A DNA stretch of 64,000 bases, from NCBI RefSeq assembly GCF_949987515.2, contig NC_082701.1:40193755-40257754 (forward strand), given 5' to 3'. Both the position numbers and the translations under genes were made by a program. Below, one piece after another: positions 1-12,240 of this stretch. The notes under the pieces are model-generated. The model had not been told where the DNA came from. It did not search any database and was given only the letters and a program-made list of their open reading frames with translations. How positions within the stretch are numbered: the stretch's first letter is position 1; each line of letters begins with the position of its first letter. The DNA is from Delphinus delphis. Taxonomy: Eukaryota > Chordata > Mammalia > Artiodactyla > Delphinidae.

Positions 1-785
1 GGAAAGGGGGTGGAGAAAAGGGAACACTCCTACACTGTTGGTGGGAATATAAACTGGTACAGTCACTATGGAGAACAGTCTGGAGATTCCTTAAAAACTA
101 AAAATAGAGCTACCATATGATCTAGCAATCCTACTCCTGGGCATATAACCAGAGAAAACCATAATTTGAAAGGATACATGCACCCCAATATTTACTGCAG
201 TACTGTTTACAATAGCAGGGACATGGAAGCAAGCTAAATGTCCATCAACAGAGGAATGGATAAAGAAATTGTGGTGCATATATACAATGGAATATTACTC
301 AGCCATAAAAAGGACAAAATAATGCCATTTGCAGGGACATGGATGGACCTAGAGATTGTCATACTGAGTGAAGTAAGTCAGACAGAGAAAGGCAAATATC
401 ATATGATATCACTTATATGTGGAATCTAAAAAAAGACTATAAATGAACTTATCTACAAAACAGAAATAGAGTTACAGATGTAGAAAATAAACTTATGGCT
501 ACCAGGGGTGTAAGAGAGGGAGGGATAAATTGGAAGATTGAGATTGACACATACACACTACTATATATAAAATAGATAACTGATAAGGACCTACTGTATA
601 GCACAGGGAGGGATGTCTACTCAATACTCTGTAATGGCCTATATGGGGAAAGAAACTAAAAAAGAGTGGATATATGTATATGTATAACAGATTCGTTTTG
701 ATGTACACCTGAAACTAACACAGCATTGTAAATCAACTATACCCCATGAAAAATTATAAAAATAAATAGATAAATAAAAGACCTT
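1..785 (+). mobile_element. L1 3' end (ORF2 C-terminus and 3' UTR), cut by window edge
   Basis: The first 430 bases read as a decayed LINE-1 ORF2 C-terminus, including the landmark HIYNGI-type segment near 276-292 and an EVSQTEKGKY-type segment near 370-400. They are followed by an L1 3' UTR ending in the usual TGTACACCTGAAACTAACA motif and an A-rich tail around 755-780. Several stops and frameshifts make it non-coding. The 5' part lies outside the window. Confidence 0.9.
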
Positions 786-2483
786 ATATTTAAAAGTCTT
801 GTATTTAAAAGACTCTTATTGTTTGTTATTTTATCTCATATAGTCCTTTTGGAGCAATCAACTTCAATCTTTCATACAAAGGGTAAAACTGAGGCACAGA
901 ATGCTGGAAGTATTTTCCTGAGCCATCGGTCACAGTATAGCTAGCCTACGCTTCAACAGTAACAATCATGAAAATCTCAGTAGCTTATTGCAACATTTAT
1001 TTTCTGTTTATGTCACAGCCTGATATTGGTCAGTTTGCCTTGTCAAGAGTGCTCTCTTCTGAGGAGTGACTAAGATCCAGCTTGCTTGTAAATTACAGCC
1101 ACCATCTGGAACATGTGGCCTCCAAGTTCACTGAGGCAGGGAGAGAGAGAGTGGATAGATTGTGGAGGATGTTTTAAAGAACCAGGCGTGGAAGCGGTTT
1201 ATATCACATCTGTGTCTACATCCTGTTGACCTTCATGCATCACATGACTCTAGTCTAAGTGCAAAGGAGGCTGAGAAATGCAGAGGAGCACATGAATTTT
1301 GATTAGGGCTAATAGTTTCTATCATAGTCTGTCCTTTGCTCACTTCTTTCTCAACATAGGTTAACACAATTAACCTATCCCTGAGAGAGACAACCCAAGG
1401 TCCTATGTAGTCATTGCATCAACCTATATGTCCAGGATCTCTGGATGGCAGGTGGTCCTCTCTGTCAGGTGAAGATACGGATATATTTTGTCCAGTGACC
1501 TGTGAACTAAAAAGACAAACTGTTTGCCCCTAATGTAATATATCAAGTTTGCAGAGGACAGGGTACTTGCCATCAACACCCTCATTCATGGAGGGGAAGA
1601 TGGTAGACCCCAGTGGACAGTACTCTGTAGCAATCCTTCAGTCCTTCAGGAAGAGGTTGGAAAAGTCTCTCACCCTTGATGAGGCTTGATTCTGCAACCT
1701 GGGGAGTCTCTTTTGACTTTCTGATCCTGGCTCCTGATAGCCTTTGTGAGGACCCTCCTTTCACATTATTCCCCTTGGCCACCTTTGAAGTGGGTGTGGA
1801 AGAGAGACATGATCTTCTATGGGGGCTCTGCAGCCTTTGAAGACTGCTTGCTGCACTGCAGTATTTGGAGTTTGTTTTCATCTTGAACTGTCAATGGCTT
1901 CTCTCTTTGTTTTTTTTTTTTCCAGTCCAAGCTCATTCATTCACTGTTTTAATGGCAATATAGTATAATTCTCTTGATAACTTAGTAGGCTGATACCTTT
2001 CCACTCAGTCAATTTCATATGCCAACAACCACAGCCCAAGTTTATTTCTGGATAAACTTCTCAAATGGCTTCTGCTTTTCCTTCTCCCTCTCTCTCTTTC
2101 TCTTTCTCTCCCTCTTCTTGATGGGGCTTGAAATGGCAAGGCAACAACTTCAATCTGATTTTGCCCTAAGTCACTTCATCCAACTAAGAGTTCTTTTTCT
2201 GAATTTTATTACTAAAATCCTTTTACTTTTTCCCCTTAAATTCCTTCTTTTAAGGTTTGGGACCCAGAAACAGATGGCTTTCCCAACAATCTCAGGTCCT
2301 GGATCTGGAGACTTTATTCTATTTCATTTCTACTTTAAAATCTGTCCATTCTTTTCTGAGCTCATCTCTTTCTTGCAATACTTTAACAAATGAAGACAAA
2401 AACAACCTATATATGACTAATGTATATTTTTCATACTCTCTCCTGAGATTGGCTAGGAGAGATTTTCAGTGCACCCATGAGTG
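786..2483. other. Non-coding 3' flank of the CCL7-like pseudogene
   Basis: No convincing gene. The part just left of 2484 should contain the former 3' UTR of the pseudogene, since AATAAA hexamers on the minus strand occur near 2041, 2202 and 2312, but I cannot choose the real polyadenylation site. A pyrimidine-rich run lies at about 2083-2115. Open frames here are short and without recognisable domains. Confidence 0.5.
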
Positions 2484-3927
2484 TCAAAGCTTTGGTGTTT
2501 GAGTTTTCTTGTCCTGACATCCTGGACCCATTTCTGCTTGGGGTCAGCACAGACCTCCTTGGCCAGTTTGGGCTTGAAGCTGTGGAGGAGAGACGGCACA
2601 GTTAGATGAGGAGCCTTGAGTATTCAGGCGTGGGAGTGTAACCTACTGTATAGGAAACATGCCTGGTCCGATAGTCTGGATGATGGAGCTGCCCCAGGGA
2701 TGGAGGGGGAAGAAGGGGCCTTAGGAGAAGGAGTTGCCTTTGCTGGTCCAGGGGAAGCCATCCTGGCTCCTGGATGAAGGAATTGTAGAGCTGAACCAAT
2801 GACTGGACAGGACCTGGGAGGGAGAAGTCTCTTGATTTTCTTAAATTCAGTTTTCCCAATGGAAAATTTCTATGATTGGATTAGAGATGGTTTAAAGCAT
2901 CTCCAACTCAATCTGATAATAACCCTATCCACTGCCCCAGGGGAAGAACTCAGGACCGAGGGTTGAACGTGGGTGGTCATGGTTCACTCACATCACAGCT
3001 TCCTGGGGACACTGGCTGCTGATAATTCTTCTGTAGCTCTCCAGCTTCTGGATGGGGATCTACTTATTGGTGAGTCTATAGTAGCAGGTTGTTTTTGAGT
3101 GAAACAACAAGAGAAAGGCTACTTAGACTGTGTTCCAGGGCTTTCTGTTTATAAAGTAGAGAACCATAGAAGGGGTCGTCAAAGAAAAGGGAAACTGCCC
3201 ATCCTAAACCCCGTGATCTGCCCTTTGAAGTGTTCCTTAAACTCTCCGTCTCACTTGCATGTGCTGTGAAGTGGGAGGGCACCATCACCAAATGAGAGGA
3301 GAAGAACTGACGGCAAATCTGGGCTGACATGCTTGGAGGGGCGAATAGAATATTACAATTCCTTAGGGCAAGAGGACCTCAGGTATGGGTCCTCTATTAG
3401 GCTCCAGCCAATCTATGCCCAGTCATGAGTTCTCCTGATACCCACTGCCTCTGCAGAGCTACGTCACTGGAGTCCAGATTCTGGGTCTCCTCCTTTGCCC
3501 TCCACCATATCTGGAAATATTCTGCACACCCACTCGTACAGACCCTCTCTCTTTGATATCCTGGTCCCCAAACACTGCTGAAAGGAGCCAGGGTAGTAAC
3601 TGCACTGGGATCATGTTTCCAGAGCTGGAGTTCTGGAAGGAGCTGAATTTGGTGTCCACAGCTGGAATCCCCATCCTGGCTTTGCCCAGGAGCAGCCGTG
3701 CAGTCAGGCTTATTCCTTCTCCTTCTCAGACTTTTCCGATCTTGTAAAAACAGTTGTTAAAGTGAGAGTGTGGGTACCCTTCTGCTCTGAAGGCCCATCA
3801 TGACCTAGAGATGGGGTGATGTGCTTCAAAGGGAAGAAGAGGGGGGCTTGCATGGCTGAGGGAGCACCTGGGTGCTGAAAGCGGCTGTTGTGAGCAGTAG
3901 ACCCAGGAGGACTACCGAGACCCCTAT
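2484..3927 (-). pseudogene. CCL7: CCL7-like (MCP-3) chemokine pseudogene, three exons
   Basis: The exons align with the CCL2 exons in this window: exon 1 at 3852-3927 (76 nt, same length as CCL2), exon 2 at 2992-3109 (118 nt, same length) and exon 3 at 2484-2579 (96 nt against 106). The ancestral reading of the exon 3 tail ends in TPKL before TGA at 2484-2486, a CCL7-type ending, and it lies downstream of CCL2 in the same orientation, as CCL7 does in other mammals. Lesions seen: start ATG is ATA (3925-3927); the intron 1 donor GT is GC; no AG at the expected acceptor before exon 2; the second cysteine of the CC pair is TAC (Tyr); in-frame TAG at 3060-3062; a 10-nt deletion near 2510-2520 shifts the frame of the last third. 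The intron 2 donor (gtgagt) and acceptor (ccacag) are intact. In life this family encodes a secreted ligand of CCR1/2/3. Another MCP paralogue (for example CCL8) is possible, but the C-terminus and position favour CCL7. Confidence 0.88.
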
Positions 3928-4026
3928 GTTGGGGGGTGAGGACTTCAGCTTCACCATTGTAGCTGCTGGCTTCTGAGTTGATCTCAGCCTCTCTTTCCCT
4001 CTGCAGGCTCTGCCTACATTTTATAG
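3928..4026 (-). promoter_or_regulatory. Retained promoter and 5' UTR of the CCL7-like pseudogene
   Basis: On the minus strand a good TATA box, CTATAAAATG (4017-4026), precedes a GAGAGGCTGAGA start-site motif (about 3983-3994) by the same distance as in CCL2. The core promoter looks usable although the coding part is dead, so transcription of a non-coding RNA is possible. That is inference. Confidence 0.65.
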
Positions 4027-6040
4027 AGAGCACACAGGAATAGGGAGAAAGTCAGTGGGTGAGAGGCCCTCATTCTTCTGGATGAATCACAGCACGGAGT
4101 AATAAATCAGCCGAGCCATCACCCTGCCCTGAGGAAGCTGTTAGGAGATGAAAGAGAAAAGTGTGAGTTGATGCAGGCCTGTTTTCCTTCTAAGATAAGG
4201 AGTGGTAGGGGAGGTAGGGGTTATACCCAGTCAGACCACAGGATGGGACCTCTGGCTGTTATTAAGGGTCCTGCTTTTTGAAATAAAACACTTTCTGTAG
4301 AACAAGGAAGGAGGTAGGGATACCAAGGGCAAGGAGATGAAAGCACTTTCCCCATTTTCCTTTTAGGCTCCCAGGTGCAAGGCTAGGGAACATAGACCAT
4401 GTATCTTAATGTAAGGAGTGTAAAAGAATTTGCAGACACGTTTTAAAACCACTGTTTTAGCTTACAGCCTTACACTGTTGGGTGTATGTTAGCTGTGGGC
4501 TTGTCATCTATGGCTTCTATTATGTTGAGGTATGTTCCTTTTATACCCCTATTGTTGAAAGTTTTTATCATGAAAGGATGTTGTATTTCATCAAATGCTT
4601 TTTCTGCATCTGTTGAGAAGATCGTGGTTTCTATCTTTCATTCTATTAATGTGGTGTATCACATTTATTGATTTGTGTATGTTGAACCACAGTTACGTCT
4701 CAGGGATAAATCCACTTGGTCATGGTATAAAATCCTCTTAATGTGGTCCTGAATTCAGCTTGGGATATTTTGAGGATTTTTGCATTTATATTCATCAGGA
4801 ACATGGGCTGTAGGTTTCTTTTCTTGTAGTGTCTAGCTTTGATATCGGGTAACACTGGCCTCGTAAAATTAGTTTGAGAGTGTTTCCTCCTCTTCAAATT
4901 TTTGGAAGACTGTGAAAAATTGGCATTAATTCTTCTTTAAATGTTTGGTAGAATTCATCAGGGAAACCTTTTAGTCCTGGACTTTTCTTTGTTAGAAGAT
5001 TTTCGATTGCCTATTCAATCTCCTTATTATTGGTCTGTTCAGATTTTCTATTTCTTCATGATTTGGTTTTGTTAGGTTGTAAGTTTCTAGGAATTTATCC
5101 ATTACTTCTAGGTTATCTAATTTGTTGGTGTAAATTGTTCATGTAGTCCCTTATGATCCTTTGTATTTCTGTGGTATTTGTTGTAATGTCTTCTTTTTAA
5201 TTTCTGATTTTATATTTATTTGAGTCTTCTATTTATTTGAGCCTTCTTTCTTCTTTTTCTTAGTTTTCTCAGTGTAACTAAGTGTCAACTTTTGTTTATC
5301 TTTTCAAAAAAAAAGACAACAGCTCTTAGTTTTGTTGATCTTTTCTGTTGTTTTTCTGGACTCAGCTTAATTTATTTCTGTTCTGATCTTTGTTATTTCC
5401 TTTCTTCTGCTAGCTTTGGGCTGAGTTTGTTCCTCTTTTTTCTAGTTTCTTAAGGTGTACAGTTAGGTTGTTTATTTGAGAGATTTTTTTTCTTGATGAA
5501 GGCATTTATCACTATAAACTTCCCTCTTAGAGTGTTTTTGCTGCATCCTATAAGTTCTGGTATGTTGTTTTTCCATTTCCAGTTGTTTCAAGATTTTTTT
5601 TTGATCTCCCTTTTGATTCTTCATTGACCCATTGTTCAGGAGTGTGTTGTTTCATTTTCATATTTGTGAATTTTCCAGTTTTTCTCCTGTTATTGATTTA
5701 TGGTTTCATACCATTGTGTTCAGGAAAAATACTTGGCATAATTTCAATCTTTTTAAATTTGCTAAAACTTATTTTGTTATCTATAATATGATCTATCCTG
5801 GAGAATGTTTTGTGTGTGATTGAGAAGAATGTGTATTCTGCTGCTGTTGGATGAAATGTTTTGTATATGTCTGTCAGGTGTATTTGGTCTAAAGTATAGT
5901 TCAAGTCTAATGTTTTCATATTGATTTTCTGTCTGGATGATCTAGCCATTATTGAAAATGAGGTATTTAAGTCCCCTACTAATATTGTTGTCTATTTCTC
6001 CCCTTAGATCTGTTAGTATTTGCTTAATATATTTGGTTGC

Positions 6041-7087
6041 TTCAATATTGGGTGCATATGTACTTATTATTGTTATATTCTCTTGATGAACTGACACCTT
6101 TATCCTTGTATAATGACCTTCTTTGTTTCTTCTTACAGTTTTTGGCTTAAAGTCTATTCTGTCTGATATAAGTATAGCTACTTCTGCTCCCTTTTTATTT
6201 CTACTTGCATCAAATATCTTTTTTCACCCCTTCACTTTGAGCCTGTGTGTGTCCTTAAAACTGAAGTGAGTCTCTTGTAGGAAGCATATAGTTGGGTCTT
6301 ATCTTTTTAATCCATTCAGCCACACTATGCCTTTTTTGGAGAATTTAATCCATTCAGATTTAGAGTAATAATTGGTAGGTAAGGACTTAGGACTGCCTTC
6401 TTATTGTTTTCTTAATATTTTGTAGTTCCCTTGAACCTTTCTTCCTCTCTCACTGCCTTCCTTTGTGAACTGATGCTTTTTCATAGTGGTATGCTTTGAT
6501 TCCCTTTTCTTTATCTTTTATGTATCCATAGTTTTTTGCTTTGTGTTTACCATGAGGCTTACATAATACATCTTATAGATACAACAGTCTATTTTACACT
6601 GTTAACAACTTTACTTTGATTGCATACAAAAACTCTACTCATTTATCCCCCTTTTATGTTACAATTAACCTTTTTGTGTATCATGTAACCATTAACATAT
6701 TATTGTAGCTATATTTATTTTTAATACTTTTTCCCTTTAACCTTTGTACTAGAGTTAAGTGTAAAATCATATTACAGTATTAGAGTATTCTGAATTTGAC
6801 GATATGCGTACCTTTACCAGTGTATTGTATATTTTCATATAACTAATTAATGTCCTTTCATTTCAGCTTGGAGAACTCCTTTCAGCATTTCTTGTAGGGC
6901 AGGTCTAGAGGTGATAAACTGACTCAGTTTTTGTTTATCTGGGAAAATCTTTATCTTTTCTTCACTTCTGAAGGACTTTAAGCCAAAAACTGTAAGAAGA
7001 AACAAAGAAGGTCATTATACAAGGATAACGGTGTCCGTTCATCAAGAGAATATAACAATAATAAGTACATATGCACCCAATATTGAA
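6041..7087. repeat. Inverted repeat, two 114-bp arms 819 bp apart, inside the L1
   Basis: The arm at 6041-6154 is the reverse complement of 6974-7087 with equal length and only two mismatches (both near 7029-7037). The second arm sits in opposite orientation to the surrounding L1 sequence, so it is a secondary copy of the first. Confidence 0.93.
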
Positions 7088-7929
7088 TATTTTCCAGGTA
7101 GAGTATTCTTGGTCGGCAGCTGTGTTTTGTTTTGTTTTTTCTTTCACTATAACACCCTACTCTCTTCTGACTACAAGGTTTTTGCTAAGAAATCCACTGA
7201 CAACCTTATGGGAGTTGCTTTTTTAAGTTACAGGCTTCTTTTCTCTTGCACTTTTAAGATTCTCTCTGTCTTTGATTTTTGACTGTTTTATTACAACGTG
7301 TCTTGGAGAAGATCTCTTTGAGTTTGTTTGGGAACCTATGAACTTCATGAACTTGAATATCCAAATCTCTCTCCAGATTTGTGAAGTTCTTAGCCATTAT
7401 TTCTTTAAATAAGCTTTCTGCCCCCTTCTCCTTCTCTTCTCCTTCTGGGACTTCAATAATTCACAGATTGTTTCTTTTGACGGTATTCAATAGACCACAA
7501 AGTCTTTCTTCACTCTTTTTACTTCTTTTTTCTTTGTTCTCCCCTGACTAATAATTTCAAAGGTCTTGTCTTCTATTTCACAAATTCTTCTTGGTCCATT
7601 CTTCTGTTGATGGCATCTATTGTATTTTTCATTTCATTCATTGTATCTCCAGCCACAGAATTTTTAAAAATGATTTTCTATTTTCTATCTCCTTGTTAAA
7701 CTTCTTATTTTGTTTGTGTATATATTTTTTTGACTAATTTTGTTGAATTGTCTTTCTCCATGTTCTTGTAGCTCGTTGAGATTCCTTTCAAAGGATATTT
7801 AAAATTCTTTTTCAGGTAAATAATAGATTTCAGTGTCTTTGGGTCACAGTTACTGGAAGATTATTGTGATCCTTTGATGGTGTCACGTTTCCTTGACTTT
7901 TCATGTTCCTTGAAGTCTTGTGTTGCTTT

Positions 7930-8133
7930 GTTTGTTTTTTGCGGTACACGGGCCTCCCACCGCTGTGGCCTCTTCCGTTGCGGAGCAACAGGCTCTGGAC
8001 GCACAGACTCAGCGGCCATGGCTCACGGGCCCAGCTGCTCCGCGGCATGTGGGATCCTCCCGGACCGGGGCACGAACCCGTGTCCCCTGCATCGGCAGGC
8101 AGACTCTCAACCACTGCGCCACCAGGGAAGCCC
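7930..8133 (-). mobile_element. CHR-type SINE
   Basis: tRNA-Glu-derived cetacean-type SINE in reverse orientation: T-run first, then the GCGGTAC start of the tail region, ending in the complement of the GGGCTTCCCTGGTGGCGCAG head. It is flanked by an exact 11-bp duplication TGTGTTGCTTT (7919-7929 and 8134-8144). Confidence 0.96.
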
Positions 8134-9375
8134 TGTGTTGCTTTCTTTGAATCTGAAGTAGCAGTCACTCCCTCCGGTCTTTACTGAGTGACTTCAGGAG
8201 AGAAATACCTCCTGTCAACCCTGCTAGGGATTTTGAGGTTCTCTCAGAACTTCTAAAAATATGCTTGCTCCATGCTTTAAGCTCCCCTTTGCGGCAGAAT
8301 TCTTTAACTTGCATGCCTTCTCTCAAGCCTGCCAAGTGCTTGGCAGCCTCCTTTGCTTTCTCAAGGGCGGGGCTAAAGCCCAAGTAGATCTCTCCGTGAG
8401 GCACAGATTCAGGCCGGCTTTCTGCATGTGCTCTCTAGCTGTCTGCCAAAGCTCGCTCTTGCCATTGTTGGGAACACTCAGAGGGAGCCAGCCACAGGTT
8501 GGGTGTGTGTGTATGTGTGAGGCTCATGGAGTGCCGGGGTGCCCGTGGGCCACTTAGGGAGATCTGTAGCTGAGATCTTGCAGGCTTCTCGGAGTCTGTA
8601 ATGCAATTAGTAGGATCTGCATCCTTCTAATGCCTCCCCAAAGTTCTATCTGCTGCTCTCCCAGCCTCTTCCTGGCCCCTAGTCATGTATGTAGTTTGGA
8701 ATCAAGACTCTGTGAGGAGCAGGAAAAAAATGGGTCTCTGGGGCAGTGTCCACATAGCTGGGGAGCTGGGGAAGTTCACACACACAATCTCACTCCCCGC
8801 CCCCCCAACGTCTCAGGAGAAAGCACAGCAGCCCAGAATGTCCTTCTTGGCACTGAGCTGTACCACTTTGGGGGAGGGGTAATGCAGGTAACGTGAAACT
8901 GGTCCTGTTATGCTCTCCAATGCATCCAAACTTGATTTTCTTGCTCCAACTGTGTGGTGTGCTGGAACTTCTCCACTAGAAACCTGGACTTCCACAAAGG
9001 CTCTCTCATCTGTAGGTAATTGGCTAAGACACTGTTCTCCAGGGGCTTCCAAACCACAGACAGGAGGGGCTGGTGCCAATTCATGGACTACTGCAGATTT
9101 CACAGCTAGGACTTCGATCTATATGCTTTTGACCTGATGAATGGGTGGGCAAGACTCCTCCCAGGTCCCGTGGCATACAGTGCTTGATCCCACAGCTGCA
9201 AAAAGGCACTTTTGTTCATGGATAGCTGAAAACTTGTTGTTGTTGATGGGGAGATATGAGCAAGGGACATCTTATTTGGTCATCTTACTGACTTCACTCT
9301 TCTTTCCATTACTTTTTAAATTTTTTTGTGCTCCATAGTTTCTAGTGTACCATTTTATTTCCTCTTCTCTTTTAT

Positions 9376-9574
9376 TTTTTTGCGGTAGGTGGGTCTTTCA
9401 CTGTTGTGGCCTCTCCCGTTGGGGAGCACAGGCTCCAGACACGCAGGCTCAGCGGCCATGGCTCACGGGCCCAGCCGCTCCGCGGCATGTGGGATCTTCC
9501 CAGATCGGTGCACGAACCCGCGTCCCCTGCATCGGCAGGCAGACTCTCAACCACTGCGCCTCCAGGGAAACCCT
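9376..9574 (-). mobile_element. CHR-type SINE
   Basis: Reverse-oriented copy flanked by an exact 15-bp target duplication CCTCTTCTCTTTTAT (9361-9375 and 9575-9589). Slightly more diverged in the head than its neighbours (TCCAGGGAAACC at the right end). Confidence 0.96.
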
Positions 9575-9949
9575 CCTCTTCTCTTTTATCGTATATTTTT
9601 GAGTTATTTTCTTAGTGGGCACTATGAGGATTACCGCTATTATTGTAATTTGTAACAATCTAGTTCAGGTTAATACCATCTTAATTTCAATAGTATATGT
9701 GAACTTTGATCCTATATAGCTCTCCTGCTATATGCAGGGACGATGAATGAAGAATCACAGAATCTGGCTGATGCCTATCTCCTGCCCCTTCTCTCTCTGG
9801 CTTATTTCTTTTGCCCCAGTCTCTTATTCACCATTATCAGGTGTGTGGGGAGAAGGTGGAAAGGGTGGTGGGGGCAGAGAAAAAAAAAGCTGCTATGAAT
9901 GGAGGAGGGGGCCAGGAACTAAGGGATGCAGAAAGCCTCTAGAAATTGG

Positions 9950-10450
9950 AAAAGGTAAGAAAACTGATTCTCCCGTAGAGTCTCCAGAAGGAATGCAGCC
10001 CTACAGACCCATTTTAAACATCTCCAGAACTTTAAGATAATATATTTGTATTGTTTTAAGGCATTAAGTCTATGATAATTTGTTACAGTGGCAATAAGGA
10101 ATGAATACAGATTTTGGTACCGGGAAGTGGGGTGTTGCTATTACAAATACTAAAACATGTAGAAGTGACTTTGGAATGGGGCAATGGGAAGAGGCTGGAA
10201 GAATTCTGAGCATGATAGGAAAAGCCTAGCTTTCCCGGAACAGACTGTTGGCAGTGACAGGATATGAATACACTTGGCATTCCCTCCTGAAACAGGGCCT
10301 CTTGCCAGTGCTATGTGCTCAGAGATTCGTTGTGCAAGGAGCAAGGAATCCCATGCTTAGCTGGAATGACAGCAACAACAAAAATGGATTCAAGGTTTCC
10401 TGAAAGTGAGTAGATATGGTTGCAAAGGAAATGTGAGTAGATAATTTTGG
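9950..10450 (+). mobile_element. ERVL-MaLR LTR end joined to internal sequence
   Basis: Around 10020-10110 the sequence resembles the 3' end of an MST/MLT1-type LTR. It continues with the typical start of MaLR internal sequence (TTTTGGTACCGGGAAGTGGGG at about 10113) and a remnant to about 10400. Non-coding fossil; the boundaries and subfamily are uncertain. The stretch 9590-9950 to its left shows nothing I can name except a purine-rich patch at about 9845-9895. Confidence 0.6.
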
Positions 10451-11719
10451 GGACTTGAGCACACGCATTGCCCCGCCCCTAAGCCTCCCTTCTTTCCAGA
10501 CCCTCCACTTCAAATCAGCCTGGCATTAGAGGGTCTGATGCTCAGTAAGCTGTATGGTGATGCCCCATTTGCTTGCACTTCATTCTGTTTTTGCCTCCTG
10601 GCATCCACTGCAATTTGAGCGGTCAGGGCTGAGGATTGGAGGAGTGAAGGACGGGCAGGGGGTACGGTTGGGCCTGGCACGAGGGTCAGTGAGTTCCATT
10701 AACAGCTGCCAGTGAATTGGCTGCTGACTGATGTACAGGGCACTTTGGGAGTGTTCCTTGGAGTTTTGATGGAATCCCTCAGCCAGAATCAGGGACTCCG
10801 GATGGGCTCAGGAATCTGGAAGCAGAATACCTTCTCTTCCTCTTCAGCTCTAGGTGGTAGAAATGAAAGTTTTCCAAAAGACATACACCCAGATCCCAAA
10901 ACCTAGGGTCTGCTGGGTTCCTACATGCAATACAACATCATCCCCATTTTATTGATGGAGACTCAGAATACTCAACCTGCCCTAGGTAACAGAGTGAGTC
11001 AGTGCCAGTTCCGGGATTAGAACCTAAGTGTCCTTCTGCCAACCAGGGTTCTCGCCTACTGCCAAAGGCACTGCCTGATCTAGCTTGATACAGCAGCCCT
11101 CTCCCCACCAGAGTGGCCTTGGTATCTGCAAACTCGCCATGCAGAATTTATTCATAGGACAAGATATTTGCTTTCCTTAGTGGAGGAGCTGTCTGGGTCT
11201 AGGTGGGTCAAATCCTCACAGGTAGGTCAAAAGCCATGCAAAGGAATAGACAACTTAGGTGGACATTCTGGAAAAAGAGGCCTATCCATCTAAAATATGA
11301 TCTCAGACTCCTGGGGTTGGGATTAGGAGACAGTGATGGAGAAAAGTGCATTCTGGTTTCAGGGAAAGCTGACCCCTTAGAATGTAGGTTGTAGAAGGAG
11401 CTTCCTCTTTATCTTAAGTCACAGGTCTTCTCCTCCATCTACGATACCCAGCATTTCACTTTGCCCAGCTAATTTTTCTCCGATGTTACCTCTTATACTC
11501 CATATTCAGACACTCATAATCTCTTGCCTGGACCATGGCAGTAGCCTCTTCCTTGTCCCTACTTGTCCAGGTCTGCAGGAAGCCAGTAAGTTACAGTTAC
11601 TGAAACTCATCTATGAACCTCTGAACATGGACATGTCCTTCTTCACTGGCCCAAACATTTCCAACATCTCCTGTTAACCTATGAGGCTGAGTATTAACTT
11701 TCCACCTTGACATTTATAA
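10451..11719. other. Intergenic, one MIR-like fossil
   Basis: No gene seen. The segment about 10910-11060 has the MIR-type pattern (ATCCCCATTTTATTGATGGAGA core followed by a GGATTAGAACCTAAGTG-like tail) in plus orientation. The rest is unassigned unique sequence between CCL2 and its CCL7-like neighbour. Confidence 0.5.
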
Positions 11720-11729
11720 CCCTTTACTC

Positions 11730-12093
11730 GGGACTTCCCTGGTGGCGCAGTGGTTAAGAATTCGTCTGCCAATGCTGGGAACAAGGATTCGAGCCCTGGT
11801 GCAGGAAGATCCCACATGCCACGGAGCAACTAAGCCTGTGAGGAGCAACTAAGCCCGTGTGCCACAACTACTGAGCCTGCACTCTAAAGCCTGCGAGCCA
11901 CAACTACTGAGCCCGCATGCCACAACTACTGAAGCCTGCATGCCTAGAGCCCGTGCTCTGCAACAAGAGAAGCCACCGCAATGAGAAGCCTGCACACTGC
12001 AATGAAGGGTAGCCCCCGCTCACTGCAACTACAGAAGGCACGTGCACAGCAACGGAGACCCAATGCAGCCAAAATATAAATAAATAAATAAAA
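11730..12093 (+). mobile_element. Long CHR-2-like SINE
   Basis: Begins GGGACTTCCCTGGTGGCGCAG and carries the repeated CCACAACTACTGAGCC modules of the long CHR class, ending in a TAAATAAATA tail. Flanked by an imperfect 10-bp duplication (CCCTTTACTC at 11720-11729, CCCTCTACTC at 12094-12103). Confidence 0.92.
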
Positions 12094-12240
12094 CCCTCTA
12101 CTCAACCTTCCTTCCTAATCTTCCCTGTCACTTGACACAGACATGGAGCCCAATTCTCATCTAATTGGTTTTCTCCCTCTTTGATGGACATGTCATCATC
12201 ATTTTTACCTCTAGATATTTGGTCCCACTCTTCTCCTTTT

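Larger units (their letters stand above)
4440..9330 (-). mobile_element. Long old L1 (L1M-type) from ORF2 to 5' UTR, interrupted by two CHR SINEs
   Basis: From about 4440 the plus strand reads as the reverse complement of L1 ORF2, then from about 6840 as the ORF1 and 5' UTR part of an old L1. The 3' UTR is absent. Reading frames are destroyed. Two SINEs lie in it or at its end (7930-8133, 9376-9574), and a 114-bp internal segment is repeated in inverted orientation (6041-6154 and 6974-7087). The 5' boundary near 9300 is approximate. Confidence 0.8.

Noticed and set aside
3459..3747. Open frames at 3459-3747 resembling those at 14039-14360
   Set aside because: The likeness comes from homologous intron 1 sequence of CCL2 and its CCL7-like paralogue, not from coding sequence.
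11881..12000. Repeated CCACAACTACTGAGCC units that at first look like a CRISPR or minisatellite array
   Set aside because: They are the internal modules of the long CHR SINE and recur in the copies at 25063-25405 and 29950-30302.
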